Assembly: GCA_022340585.1 (NCBI GenBank)
Contig: JAJDNS010000044.1
Span: 1-64,000 of the forward strand
Direction of reading: 5' to 3'
Source of the DNA: Acidobacteriota bacterium
GTDB lineage: Bacteria; Acidobacteriota; Vicinamibacteria; Fen-336
DNA length: 64,000 nucleotides
Part shown: piece after piece, positions 16,074 to 24,902 of the stretch
How the letters are laid out: the number at the start of each line of letters is the position of its first letter
Numbering within the stretch: the stretch's first letter is position 1
Position numbers and translations under genes: made by a program
Notes under the pieces: generated by a model
Databases searched by the model: none
What the model was told of the DNA's origin: nothing
What the model saw: only the letters and a program-made list of their open reading frames with translations

Positions 16074-18269
16074 ATGGCGATCGTCCACGAGCCCCGCCCC
16101 TTCCTCGTTGCTCTCCTGCTCGCGGCGACGCTGGGAGGTACCGCCCAGGCCTTCGAGGCGATCGTCCAGCTCCCGGACGGACGCCCGGCCGCGGACGCCC
16201 AGATCCTCCTCCTGGGCCACACCGGCGCGGCCCGCACCGGGCCGGACGGACGCTTCTCGTGGGTTCCCGAGCCCCGGCCTCCCTTCCAGGTCCTGATCGT
16301 GCTGCCCGGCGACGTCTACACCTTCCCGTTGCTCGTGGAGAGCCTGCCCGGGGACGGCTCCCCGCTGGTCCTCACCGTCGTCCTCGCGGCCGCCGAGTCG
16401 GTGACGGTCGAGGCGGGGGCCACGCCGCACACCGAGGCCCCGCCGGCCAACGCGTCGACGCTCCTTCTCCGCGAGAGCATGGAGCAGCACCGGCCGCCGA
16501 ACCTCACCGGCGCGATCGCCGGCGTTCCGGGGGCGGGACGAGTGGGCGAGGGGGTGGCGGCGGTTCCGTCTCTTCGCGGTCTGGCCCGCGGCCGGACCCT
16601 GGTCCTCATCGACGGGGCCCGGGTGACCTCGGAGCGTCGGGCGGGGCCGAGCGCGACCTTCCTGGATCCCGCGACGCTGGAGGCGGTGGAGATTGCCCGG
16701 GGCCCCGGATCGGTGGCCTGGGGAGCGGACGCGTTCGGCGGGGTGATCCACGCGCGGACGCGCAAGGCCCCCCTGGGCGGTCCCTGGTCGGGTCGCCTCG
16801 ACGCCTCCCTGGGGGCCGGCGAGCCCCAGCGAGCCGTCCTGGCGGAAGTGGGGCGGGGCTTCGGAGACGGCGGGGTCCTCGCCCAGGGCCGGTATCGGGA
16901 TTTCGACGACTACCACAGCCCGGCGGGAGAGGTGCCGGGCTCGGGCTTCCGCGACGGCGGCTTCCGGGTGCAGGGCCACCACGAGGCGGGGCCCGGCCGC
17001 CTCCGGGCCGGCTGGCAGAGCGACTTCGGCCGGGACATCGGCAAGCCCTCGTCCGAGTGGGACCTGGAGCGCACGGTCTACCCCGTCGAGGATTCCCACC
17101 GTCTCACCGTCGGGTACGACGGGGACCCCGCGGGGCCGCTGCGGCGCTGGTGGGTCGACGCCTTCGCCGGGTCCTCTCGCCTCGTCACCGTCCGCGACAA
17201 AGGGGGCGAGACGGTGGACGAGCGCCGGCAGTCCGATATCCGTGCCCGCGACTACGGGCTCCGGGCCACCGGAGCGGGGTCGGCGGGAAGCGTCGCCTTG
17301 CGGGGCGGAGTCGACCTCAACGGACGGGTCGGGCTCGAGGCGCGGGAGGCCGTCGATCGCCGCGCCGCCGAGGGCGGCGGGATGACTCACGGGGAGAGCG
17401 TGGCCATCGAAGACGCCTCGCGTCACGACCTCGGGACGTGGCTCACCGTCGAGGGGCGAGCGCTCCGATGGCTGCTGGTGTCCGGAGGCCTCCGCTACGA
17501 CCACGTCGCGACCCGGAACGCGGGGGGCTACTTCGGAGACCGGAAGACGCGGAACGACTCGGCCTCGGGTGCGCTGGCCGTCACCGTCGGGCCGACCCTG
17601 GGCGTCACCCTGACCGGGCAGGTGAGCCGCGGGTTCCGTGACCCCACTCTCTCGGAGCGGTACTACCGGGGCGTGACCGGTCGCGGCTTCGTCACCGGCA
17701 ACCCGGACCTCGAGCCCGAGCGGAGCCGGCAGTACGACCTGGCCTTCCGGCGTCCCGGGCGGGTGCGCCTCGGCCTCTTCCTCTACCGCTACGAGATCCG
17801 CCAGCTCGTCGAGCGCTACCGCGAGGGCCCCGACTTCTTCTTCCGCAACCGGGGGCGCGCCCTCCTGCGCGGGATCGAGCTCGAGGTCCAGGCCGACCTC
17901 GGGGGCCAGCTCACCGCGGGGCTCGGACTCCAGGCGGCCGAGGGGCGGGCCCTCGACGACGGGACGCCGCTCGGGGACGTGCCGGCGGAGGGCCTCACGC
18001 TCACCGTGCGCCGCGGATTCGGGGGCGGGGGGGCGGTGTGGGCGCGCGCCCTTCTCCGGGCTCGCCGCGACGACCCCGGTCCGGTGGAGCAGGTGGTTCC
18101 CGGCCACGCCGTCCTCGATGTGGGAGGCGTCTGGCGGGTGAGCGGGGGGCTCGAGGCCCGTCTCCTCGCCGGCAACCTCCTGAACGAGGAGTACCTCGAC
18201 AGCCCCGACGAGCTGTCGGTGCCGGGCCCCGGTCGACACGTCGTTCTCACCGTTTCCGCGAGTTTCTGA
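16074..18269 (+). CDS. TonB-dependent outer-membrane receptor
   Basis: 731 residues. A signal peptide (FLVALLLAATLGGTAQA) is followed by a carboxypeptidase-regulatory-like domain (about 27-110). A plug domain follows (about 115-235: PSLRGLARGRTLVLIDGARV, EIARGPGSVAWGADAFGGVI), then a beta-barrel with the late signature RGFRDPTLSERYYRG and NPDLEPERSRQYDLAFR, ending NLLNEEYLDSPDEL and a terminal Phe. The layout is that of vitamin B12, siderophore or carbohydrate receptors; the substrate cannot be assigned. No tonB/exbBD or ABC importer is nearby. A palindromic repeat begins at the stop codon. Confidence 0.93.
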   Translation: MAIVHEPRPFLVALLLAATLGGTAQAFEAIVQLPDGRPAADAQILLLGHTGAARTGPDGRFSWVPEPRPPFQVLIVLPGDVYTFPLLVESLPGDGSPLVLTVVLAAAESVTVEAGATPHTEAPPANASTLLLRESMEQHRPPNLTGAIAGVPGAGRVGEGVAAVPSLRGLARGRTLVLIDGARVTSERRAGPSATFLDPATLEAVEIARGPGSVAWGADAFGGVIHARTRKAPLGGPWSGRLDASLGAGEPQRAVLAEVGRGFGDGGVLAQGRYRDFDDYHSPAGEVPGSGFRDGGFRVQGHHEAGPGRLRAGWQSDFGRDIGKPSSEWDLERTVYPVEDSHRLTVGYDGDPAGPLRRWWVDAFAGSSRLVTVRDKGGETVDERRQSDIRARDYGLRATGAGSAGSVALRGGVDLNGRVGLEAREAVDRRAAEGGGMTHGESVAIEDASRHDLGTWLTVEGRALRWLLVSGGLRYDHVATRNAGGYFGDRKTRNDSASGALAVTVGPTLGVTLTGQVSRGFRDPTLSERYYRGVTGRGFVTGNPDLEPERSRQYDLAFRRPGRVRLGLFLYRYEIRQLVERYREGPDFFFRNRGRALLRGIELEVQADLGGQLTAGLGLQAAEGRALDDGTPLGDVPAEGLTLTVRRGFGGGGAVWARALLRARRDDPGPVEQVVPGHAVLDVGGVWRVSGGLEARLLAGNLLNEEYLDSPDELSVPGPGRHVVLTVSASF

Positions 18270-18335
18270 GGACCGAGCCGGATACCCTGGCCAAAGACAC
18301 GATCCTGCCGTGGCGACCGTGTCCCTGGCAGAGTG
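18265..18335. repeat. Dispersed palindromic repeat, copy A
   Basis: An imperfect hairpin: GGCCAAAGACACG (18289-18301) faces CGTGTCCCTGGC (18318-18329). Positions 18276-18329 match 62706-62759 at 47 of 54 bases. It lies between the convergent TonB-receptor and SpoIIE-phosphatase genes and may double as a terminator. Confidence 0.75.
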
Positions 18336-18348
18336 CGCTCGTCGGGGC

Positions 18349-19941
18349 TCAGAGGGGCGTGCGCCTCAGGACGACGAAGGTGTGGTCGTCGTCGCCGGGC
18401 TTGCCGAGCGCGGCGTCCGCCGCCGACTGCAGGGCCGCCAGCAGCTCGGGGACGTCCCCGGCCCGCTGGACCTCGGTCGTGATCGCTTCCGGAGTCAGCG
18501 CCGGCCCCATGGCCTCGAGCACGCCGTCGGAGGCGACGACGAGGACGTCGCCGGGGGCAAGCTGGGTTCGTCCCTCTTCCCAGGTGGCGGAGGGGAAGGT
18601 CCCCAGGATCGACCCTCCGGTCTCCAGGCGCTCGGAGGTCCCGTCGACCCGAACCACGATGGGAGGGGCGTGGCCGGCGTTCACGTAGCGGAGGTCGCCC
18701 GAGGCCGGATCGAGCCTCGCGAGAAAGAGCGTCGCGTAGCGGTTGGAGGGCAGGGTCTGGCACAGGTTCTCGTTGATCCGGACGGCGAACCCGGGCAGCG
18801 AGCCCGGCTCCGCCCACACCGCTCGGACCGCCGCCCGGAGCGCCGCCATGAGCAGCGCCGCGGCCAGCCCCTTGCCGGCCACGTCGCCGAGGGCGACGAG
18901 GAGCCCGTCCCCCTCGTGGGCGAAGTCGTAGTAGTCGGCTCCCACCGCGCTGCAGAGTCGGCTCGAGCCCCCGACCTCCCAGCCGTCGAGGACCGGCTCC
19001 TCCTCCGGGAGCAGGCTGGCCTGGATGCGGGCGGCTCCGCGAAGGTCCTCCTCCAGCCGATGCTTGTCGGCGGTCTCGGCGCGCAGATGCACGCTCTCCA
19101 GACGGCTCGCCGCGAGGTTGACGATGGCGCTCAGGATGCCGAGGTGCTCGCTCTCGAAGGGGCTCGGCTCTGCGGAGGCCTCGATGGCCGCGAGGCCGAC
19201 CACGCGGTCGCTGCCCGCCTCCGGACCGGTGAACCAGAGGGGGGCGCAGAGCACCGAGCACACGGTTCCGTCGTCGGCGGGAACACGGGGGGCCAGGAGC
19301 GCGGTGCGTCCCCCGAGGACCCGCTGGGCCACCGCCGGGTCGATCCTCATCGGCCGCTCGCCCGGCGCGGGCCGCGTGGCCGCGATCACCGGGGTCGGGG
19401 GGGTGCCCTCCAGCAGTGCCACCGCGCCGCGGCGGGCGGGGAGGGCGGCGAGCAGGTCCCTGAGGAGCGTGTCGAAGAGCTCCTCCGCCGTGCTCGCCGT
19501 CACCAGCGCACCGGCGGCGCGGGTGAGAACCCCGAGAAGGTGGCTCTGCCGGGTGAGGTCGCCGAGATCGATGCCGGACCTCGTGGCCAGCGACGTGATG
19601 TCGTGGACCCGGACCTCGTGGCTGGGCGTGAGCTCGGCCTCCGTCGGTGCCTCGGCGTCGACGAAGGTGAGTCTCCAGCCGGCCACGGTGACGACGTCGC
19701 CGTCGGCGAGGGCACGCTCCCCCTCGAAGCGCTCGTCGTTCAGCCGCGTTCCGTTCATGCTCCCGAGGTCCCTGACCTTCCAGCCGTCGGGCGTCTTCAC
19801 GATCTCCGCGTGGCGGCGGGAGAGGAGCACGTCGGGAAGGACGAGGTCGCAGTCGCGGGAGCGCCCGACGAGCACCCGGGCGGCGTGCAGGGGAACGACC
19901 TCTCCCGGTCCCTCGATCGAGCTGAGCCGCAAGTGGGGCAC
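18349..19941 (-). CDS. FHA-GAF-SpoIIE (PP2C-type) serine phosphatase
   Basis: 530 residues from GTG 19941. Residues about 1-95 are an FHA domain (LVGRSRDCDLVLPDVLLSRR, then GSMNGTRLN) that binds phosphothreonine. About 135-290 is GAF-like. A short coiled linker leads to a SpoIIE/RsbU phosphatase domain (about 315-530: RIQASLLP, GADYYDFAHEGD, VALGDVAGKGLAAALLMA, YVNAGHAPPI, LVVASDGVLEAM, DDHTFVVLRR) with the metal-binding Asp residues present. It starts 8 nt after the stop of the GGT-like gene, so the two are probably one operon. It would feed a partner-switching (anti-sigma antagonist) pathway; the RsbRD-like domain at 33870-35471 is another hint of such circuits. Confidence 0.9.
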   Translation of the reverse strand: MPHLRLSSIEGPGEVVPLHAARVLVGRSRDCDLVLPDVLLSRRHAEIVKTPDGWKVRDLGSMNGTRLNDERFEGERALADGDVVTVAGWRLTFVDAEAPTEAELTPSHEVRVHDITSLATRSGIDLGDLTRQSHLLGVLTRAAGALVTASTAEELFDTLLRDLLAALPARRGAVALLEGTPPTPVIAATRPAPGERPMRIDPAVAQRVLGGRTALLAPRVPADDGTVCSVLCAPLWFTGPEAGSDRVVGLAAIEASAEPSPFESEHLGILSAIVNLAASRLESVHLRAETADKHRLEEDLRGAARIQASLLPEEEPVLDGWEVGGSSRLCSAVGADYYDFAHEGDGLLVALGDVAGKGLAAALLMAALRAAVRAVWAEPGSLPGFAVRINENLCQTLPSNRYATLFLARLDPASGDLRYVNAGHAPPIVVRVDGTSERLETGGSILGTFPSATWEEGRTQLAPGDVLVVASDGVLEAMGPALTPEAITTEVQRAGDVPELLAALQSAADAALGKPGDDDHTFVVLRRTPL

Positions 19942-19949
19942 TCGTCTGC

Positions 19950-21827
19950 CTACCAGGCGATCCCGTAGTCCTCGCCGTGAATGGCTGACCCGCCCCGCAG
20001 GGTGCCGTGCTCACGGTCGAAGAGGATGGCGTTGATCGGCCCGGAGTTGATCGTCTCGAGCTCGAGATCGTAGCCCCGGGCGCGCAGCTCGCGGCGCACC
20101 CAGGGTGGGGTCGAGCGCGTGAGCGTCAGGTGCCCCGGGCGCGACTCGTGGCTCCCGAACGAGGACCGCATCTGGTGGCTCGTGATGTTCGCGGCCTCCG
20201 CCGCCTCCTGGACGTTCATGCCGAACTCCACCACGTTCAGGAAGAACTGGAGCAGGTTCTGGTCCTGGGTGTCGCCGCCCTGGACCGCGAAGGCCAGGTG
20301 GGGCCGCCCGTCCTTCAGGGCGAGGCTCGGGGTCAGGGTCACCCGCGGCCTCTTCCCGGGGACCAACACGTTGTAGGGGTTCTCGGCCTCGTCGAGGACG
20401 AAGCTCTGCATGCGCTGGCTGAGCCCCACGCCGGTGGGCCCCGCCACCACCGCCGGCACCCACGCCCCGCTGGGCGTCATGGACACCACCCAGCCCTCGG
20501 CGTCGGCGGCCACCACCGAGGTGGTCCCGGCCCGAAAGGCCTCCGCGTAGGGCATGACCTCGGCGGCGCGGTCGTGGGCGGGCAGGCCCGTCTCGGGACC
20601 GGGCACGGTGTGCCACCGCTCCAGGAAGGAGCGGAACGGGTTCTCTCCCCCCTGGAAGGGATAGGGGTCACCGGGCTGGACGTCGGGGTCGTTGCGGTCC
20701 CAGCGGATCTGGTCGAAGCGCTGGCGCGCGTAGTCCCTGGAGAGGAGGCCCTCCACCGGCTCCTCGGGGGGGAAGGCCGGGTCGCCGTAGTAGAAGTCGC
20801 GGTCGGCGAAGGCGAGGTTCATGACCTGGTAGAGGGTGTGGATGTAGCGGGCGGAGTTGTAGCCCATCGCCTGCAGGTCGAGGTTCTCCAGGATGTTCAG
20901 GGCCTGCAGGAGCGCCGGGCCCTGGGTCCAGACCGTGAGCTTGTAGACGTCGAGGTCCTTGTACCGGGTGTGGACGGGCTCTTCGAGCTTCACGGTCCAG
21001 CGGGCCAGGTCCTCCCGGGTGAGGAGTCCCCCCTGCTCGCGGGTGCCGCGGACGAGCTCCTCCGCGATGTCGCCCCGGTAGAAGCGGTCGTAGGCAGCCT
21101 GGAGGGCCTCCCGCCGGCCCTTTCCGGACTGGAGCGTCTCCTGCTCGGCCTCGACGAGCTTGCGCAGGGTCGCGGCGAGATCCGCCTGCACGAAGACCTC
21201 GCCCGTGGCCGGCGCCTCACGCGCCTCGCCCGGGTGGACCAGGAAGACGCTCTTCGAGTAGGGCCACTGCGCGAGGCGGTGCTTCTCGGCCTCGATCGAT
21301 CGCGCCCGCTGGGCCTCGATCGGGTAGCCGTCGGCCATCTGGATCGCCGGCTCCAGCACCTCCTTCAGGCTCAGCCGGCCGTACTCGGCGAGCATGGTGA
21401 TCAGGCCGCCCGGTGTCCCCGGCGTGACTGCCGCCAGCGGTCCATACGCGGGCGGGTACCGGAGGCCCTTTCCCTGGAACAGCTCCGGGGTCGCCCCGGA
21501 CGGGGCCACGCCGAGGGCGTTGATCCCGATCACCCTGCTCGTGCGCGGGTCGTAGACCAGGGCCTGGGTCTCTCCGCCCCAGCCGAGCGTGTCCCACATC
21601 GTGCAGGTCGCGGCCAACATGGCGCAGGCGGCGTCGACCGCGTTCCCGCCGCGGGCGAAGGTCAGGGCGCCGGCGGTGGCGGCGAGGGGCTTTCCGGTGA
21701 TGGCGACCCAGTGCCGGCCGAGGAGCTCGGGCTTGGCGGTGCGCTGGGCCCGGACCGGCCGACCGGACACCAGGGAGACCAGCGCGAGACTCGTCGCCAC
21801 GAGGAACAGTCGCCGCTTGTGCATCAT
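19950..21827 (-). CDS. Gamma-glutamyltranspeptidase-like Ntn hydrolase, exported
   Basis: 625 residues with a signal peptide (RRLFLVATSLALVSLVSGRPVRA). GGT landmarks: TFARGGNAVDAACAMLAA, VTPGTPGGLITMLAEYGRL, and the processing site FRAGTTSVVAADAEGWVVSM, in which the first residue after cleavage should be the second or first Thr of TT. The usual HYSVVD around the site is replaced by SVVAAD, so it is a divergent member (GGT-like hydrolase or acylase). ATG 21827 or 21824 follows AGGGGG. Divergent from the M20 peptidase at 21931, 103 bp apart; together they could process gamma-glutamyl or folate-type conjugates (inference). Confidence 0.88.
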   Translation of the reverse strand: MMHKRRLFLVATSLALVSLVSGRPVRAQRTAKPELLGRHWVAITGKPLAATAGALTFARGGNAVDAACAMLAATCTMWDTLGWGGETQALVYDPRTSRVIGINALGVAPSGATPELFQGKGLRYPPAYGPLAAVTPGTPGGLITMLAEYGRLSLKEVLEPAIQMADGYPIEAQRARSIEAEKHRLAQWPYSKSVFLVHPGEAREAPATGEVFVQADLAATLRKLVEAEQETLQSGKGRREALQAAYDRFYRGDIAEELVRGTREQGGLLTREDLARWTVKLEEPVHTRYKDLDVYKLTVWTQGPALLQALNILENLDLQAMGYNSARYIHTLYQVMNLAFADRDFYYGDPAFPPEEPVEGLLSRDYARQRFDQIRWDRNDPDVQPGDPYPFQGGENPFRSFLERWHTVPGPETGLPAHDRAAEVMPYAEAFRAGTTSVVAADAEGWVVSMTPSGAWVPAVVAGPTGVGLSQRMQSFVLDEAENPYNVLVPGKRPRVTLTPSLALKDGRPHLAFAVQGGDTQDQNLLQFFLNVVEFGMNVQEAAEAANITSHQMRSSFGSHESRPGHLTLTRSTPPWVRRELRARGYDLELETINSGPINAILFDREHGTLRGGSAIHGEDYGIAW

Positions 21828-21916
21828 CCCCCTGCCCGTCGCCAGTCGTGGACAGGCCGAGGCTACCATGGCCGACCCCGAGTTGCTCACTTCGGTCGGG
21901 CCTCGGGTCGGGGCGC

Positions 21917-21922
21917 TATGAT
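21917..21922 (+). promoter_or_regulatory. -10 box TATGAT, leaderless-type start
   Basis: TATGAT ends 8 nt before ATG 21931 of the M20 peptidase with no Shine-Dalgarno between (gacggccc). Confidence 0.5.
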
Positions 21923-21930
21923 GACGGCCC

Positions 21931-23052
21931 ATGGCGCGGCGCTGGCTGTCGGTCTTCGAGTCGGATCTGCCCCGCCTCTGTGCCGACCTCGAGAACCTGG
22001 TCCGTCTCGAGAGCCCCAGCGGCGAGGCGCTGCTCGTCTCGGGGCTGGCCCAGTGGGTGTGCGACCGGCTCCAGGAGCGGGGCGTCGCCGCCGAGCTGCG
22101 GCACTGCTCGCCGGCCGGAGACGCGCTCCTGGCCGCGGTGGCTCCCCGGGAGGGGGGCACGCTGCTCCTCGGCCACCTCGACACCGTGTGGCCCCGAGGC
22201 ACGCTGGCGTCCATGCCCTGGAGCCTGGACGGAGGACGGGCCACCGGTCCCGGGGTCTTCGACATGAAGGCCGGCGTGGCCATGGGAATGGCGGTGCTCG
22301 CGGCCATGGCGCGGGAGACGCGGCCCTCGCCGGTGTCGCTCCTGCTCGTTCCCGACGAGGAGACGGGCTCCGATCACTCCCGCGGGCTCCTGCTCAGCGT
22401 GGCCCGAGGCCACCGCCAGGTCCTCGTGCTCGAGCCGTCCCAGGACGGTGCCGCGAAGGTCGCGCGAAAGGGCGCTGGCGTCTTCACCGTCCGCTTTCAC
22501 GGCCGCGCCGCCCACGCGGGGCTCGAACCGGAGAAGGGTGCCTCGGCCCTGGCGGAGATGGCCCGATTCGTCGTCTTCGTCGAGGGTCGGTGCGAGCCGG
22601 GGACGGGCACGACTCTCGTCCCGACCCTGGCCCGGGCCGGGAGTGCGGACAACGTCGTGCCGGAGCGGTCCGAGGTCACCGTCGATGCCCGGGCCTGGAC
22701 CCGGGACGAGGCGGAGCGGGCCACGGAGGCCATCCGGGGCTACCGGTGCGTCGACCCCGGGGTCACGGTGCAGGTGGAGGGGGGATTCGACCGCCCGCCG
22801 CTCCAGCCCACACCGGCGGCGGAGCGTCTCTACGAGCGGGCGCGGCGGCTGAGCGCCGAGCTCGGCTTCGAGCTCGGCGCGGCGCGGGTGGGGGGCGGCT
22901 CCGACGGGAACTTCACTGCCGCCGCGGGGATCCCGACTCTGGACGGTCTCGGGGCGGTCGGGGGCGGGGCCCACGCCCGGGGCGAGCACGTTCTGATCAG
23001 CGAGCTGCCCCGGCGCACCGCTCTCGTCGCCGCCCTGTGTACCCGGGAGTGA
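21931..23052 (+). CDS. M20 family metallopeptidase, glutamate carboxypeptidase-like
   Basis: 373 residues, cytoplasmic (no signal). Metal ligands and catalytic residues are all present: LLLGHLDTVWPRGT (His, catalytic Asp), GPGVFDMKAG (bridging Asp), VPDEETGSDHS (general base Glu-Glu), VLEPSQ (metal Glu), and the last His in GGGAHARGEHVLISEL. The dimerisation domain is FTVRFHGRAAHAGLEPEKGASA. The pattern is closest to CPG2-type carboxypeptidases that remove C-terminal glutamate. It is convergent with htpX, 3 bp between stops. Confidence 0.9.
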   Translation: MARRWLSVFESDLPRLCADLENLVRLESPSGEALLVSGLAQWVCDRLQERGVAAELRHCSPAGDALLAAVAPREGGTLLLGHLDTVWPRGTLASMPWSLDGGRATGPGVFDMKAGVAMGMAVLAAMARETRPSPVSLLLVPDEETGSDHSRGLLLSVARGHRQVLVLEPSQDGAAKVARKGAGVFTVRFHGRAAHAGLEPEKGASALAEMARFVVFVEGRCEPGTGTTLVPTLARAGSADNVVPERSEVTVDARAWTRDEAERATEAIRGYRCVDPGVTVQVEGGFDRPPLQPTPAAERLYERARRLSAELGFELGAARVGGGSDGNFTAAAGIPTLDGLGAVGGGAHARGEHVLISELPRRTALVAALCTRE

Positions 23053-23055
23053 GGC

Positions 23056-23952
23056 TCAGGAAGGGCGACCCTCGAGGGCCGCGATGCGGGCTTCCAGCGG
23101 CGGGTGGGTGGCCAGGAGCTGCATCAGGCTCCGCCCCCCGGCGATCTTGAGGGTGGCCAGCTCGCGGTGGTGCGTGTCGACGGGAGCGGTGGAGGCCTGG
23201 AGACGCCTGAGGGCGGCGATCATGTTGCCCGAGCCGGTCAAGCCGGCGGCGCCGGCGTCGGCGCGAAACTCGCGGCCCCGGGAGAACCAGGCGGTGATCA
23301 TCGACCCCACCAGGCCAAACAGGATCTGAGCGGCGAAGTAGACGCCGTAGTAGACGAATCCGCCCCCGAAGCCCCCGCTCCGGTCCCGGTCCCCGGACAG
23401 GACGTTGCGAACGATGCCGGCGACGACGTGCGAGAGGTAGATCACGAACGCGTTCACCACGCCCTGGATGAGAGTCATGGTGACCATGTCGCCGTTGGCG
23501 ATGTGGGAGATCTCGTGGGCGAGGACGCCCTCGACCTCGCTCCGGTCCATGGATCGCAGCAGGCCCGTGGAGACCGCGACCAGGCTCCGCTTCTTGCTCG
23601 GGCCGGTGGCGAACGCGTTGACCTCCGGCGCGTCGTAGATGCCGACCTCCGGCATCGGGAGGTTGGCCTGCCGCGCGAGGTTGCCGACGGTGTTGTGGAG
23701 CCAGTCCGCGTCGGCGTTGCCGGTCCGGCCGTCCACGAGGCGCACTCCCGTCGCTCGCTTGGCAATCCAGCGGGACATCAGCAGCGAGGCGAAGGAGGCC
23801 CCGAAGCCCCAGACCGCGCAGTAGACCAGGAGCACTCCCTGACCGCCGGTGGCGGGGAGGATCCCGAGGGCGCCGAGAACCGCCAACACGACCGACACCA
23901 TCAGCAGGATGGCGAGGTTCGTCGCCAGAAACAGAAGGACACGCTTGGTCAC
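23056..23952 (-). CDS. htpX: Membrane zinc metalloprotease HtpX
   Basis: 298 residues from GTG 23952, which has AAGGAG 7 nt upstream. Two N-terminal membrane spans (VLLFLATNLAILLMVSVVLA; LLVYCAVWGFGASFASLLMS) are followed by GIYDAPEVNAFATGPSKK, the zinc site VEGVLAHEISHIANGD (HEXXH), two more spans, and the third ligand Glu in SRGREFRADAGAAGLTG. HtpX degrades misfolded inner-membrane proteins together with FtsH. Usual family length. Stand-alone gene. Confidence 0.95.
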   Translation of the reverse strand: MTKRVLLFLATNLAILLMVSVVLAVLGALGILPATGGQGVLLVYCAVWGFGASFASLLMSRWIAKRATGVRLVDGRTGNADADWLHNTVGNLARQANLPMPEVGIYDAPEVNAFATGPSKKRSLVAVSTGLLRSMDRSEVEGVLAHEISHIANGDMVTMTLIQGVVNAFVIYLSHVVAGIVRNVLSGDRDRSGGFGGGFVYYGVYFAAQILFGLVGSMITAWFSRGREFRADAGAAGLTGSGNMIAALRRLQASTAPVDTHHRELATLKIAGGRSLMQLLATHPPLEARIAALEGRPS

Positions 23953-24049
23953 GAGAGTTCTCCTTGAGAATGGGGCGGCGGCCTGTGGCACCGCCGTCAA
24001 TCCAGAATAGCCGGGCCGAGCCGCCGCTGACAAGGACCGGCGGGGCGTC

Positions 24050-24841
24050 TCAGTCGGGGTCGGCGGAGCGTGGAGCGGCGTGGGCGAAGCCCCTCTTCGA
24101 GCCCCGCACGAAGGCCACCATCTCGTCCACCATGGGGTCGGCCAGGGCGCGCATGCGTCCGAGAGCGGTCTCCAGGGGCAGCCCCGCCCGGAGCAACAGC
24201 CGGTAGGCCTCCTTGAGAGTGCGGAGCTGGGCCGCCTTGATCCCGGCGCGCCGGAGGCCCACCACGTTCAACCCGCGGGCCCGGGCGGGGTTGCCGTCGG
24301 TGATGACGAAGGGGAGGCAGTCCTGGACCACCTTGGAGACGCCGCCGATCATGGCCAGGCGGCCCACCCGACAGAACTGGTGCACGCCCACGCCCCCGGA
24401 GAGAAAGCACTGGTCGTCGAGGTCCACGTGGCCGGCCAGCACCACGTTGTTGGCGATGGTCACGGCGTCGCCGAGGTGGTCGTCGTGGGCGATGTGCACA
24501 TAGGCCATCAGAAAGCAGTCCGATCCCACCGTCGTGGCCCCTCCGGGGGTCGTGGAGCGGTGAATCGTGACCCCCTCGCGGATGTGGTTGCGCCGGCCGA
24601 TGACCAGCCGGCTCTCGGCGCCGGCGAAGGCCACGTCCTGGGGCTCGCCGCCCAGGACCGCCCCCTCGTGGACGGTGTTGTCCGAGCCGAGGGTGGTGAA
24701 GCGCTTGATCGTCGCGTGGGCGCGGATCTCGCACCGATCGCCGATCACGGTGCCCTCCTCGACGACCGCGCCGGGGCCGACCTCGACGTCGTTGCCCAGG
24801 CGTGCGCCCGGGGCGACGATCGCGGCGGGATGGACAGCCAT
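24050..24841 (-). CDS. lpxA: UDP-N-acetylglucosamine acyltransferase LpxA
   Basis: 263 residues, the standard LpxA length. Hexapeptide repeats from residue 1 to about 185 (IVAPGARLGNDVEVGPGAVV ...), catalytic His in AYVHIAHDDHLGD, and the C-terminal helical domain (GLRRAGIKAAQLRTLKEAYR). First step of lipid A synthesis: it transfers a 3-hydroxyacyl chain from ACP to UDP-GlcNAc, showing a lipid-A-bearing outer membrane. Unusually it is not with lpxD, fabZ or lpxB. TAAGAT lies 6 nt upstream of ATG with no SD. Confidence 0.95.
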   Translation of the reverse strand: MAVHPAAIVAPGARLGNDVEVGPGAVVEEGTVIGDRCEIRAHATIKRFTTLGSDNTVHEGAVLGGEPQDVAFAGAESRLVIGRRNHIREGVTIHRSTTPGGATTVGSDCFLMAYVHIAHDDHLGDAVTIANNVVLAGHVDLDDQCFLSGGVGVHQFCRVGRLAMIGGVSKVVQDCLPFVITDGNPARARGLNVVGLRRAGIKAAQLRTLKEAYRLLLRAGLPLETALGRMRALADPMVDEMVAFVRGSKRGFAHAAPRSADPD

Positions 24842-24847
24842 GGCCGC

Positions 24848-24853
24848 ATCTTA
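24848..24853 (-). promoter_or_regulatory. -10 box TAAGAT for lpxA, leaderless-type
   Basis: On the minus strand TAAGAT is followed by 6 nt (gcggcc) and ATG. No SD is present. Confidence 0.45.
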
Positions 24854-24865
24854 ACGTCGCTGGCC

Positions 24866-24894
24866 TTGACCGGGGAAGGCGGCCCGCGTAGCCT
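24866..24894 (+). promoter_or_regulatory. Sigma70-type promoter TTGACC-N17-TAGCCT
   Basis: TTGACC (24866-24871), 17-nt spacer, TAGCCT (24889-24894), 8 nt before ATG 24903. It is the best consensus promoter in the window and again leaves no room for an SD. It shares the 61-bp gap with the divergent lpxA promoter. Confidence 0.6.
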
Positions 24895-24902
24895 CGGCCG
24901 GC

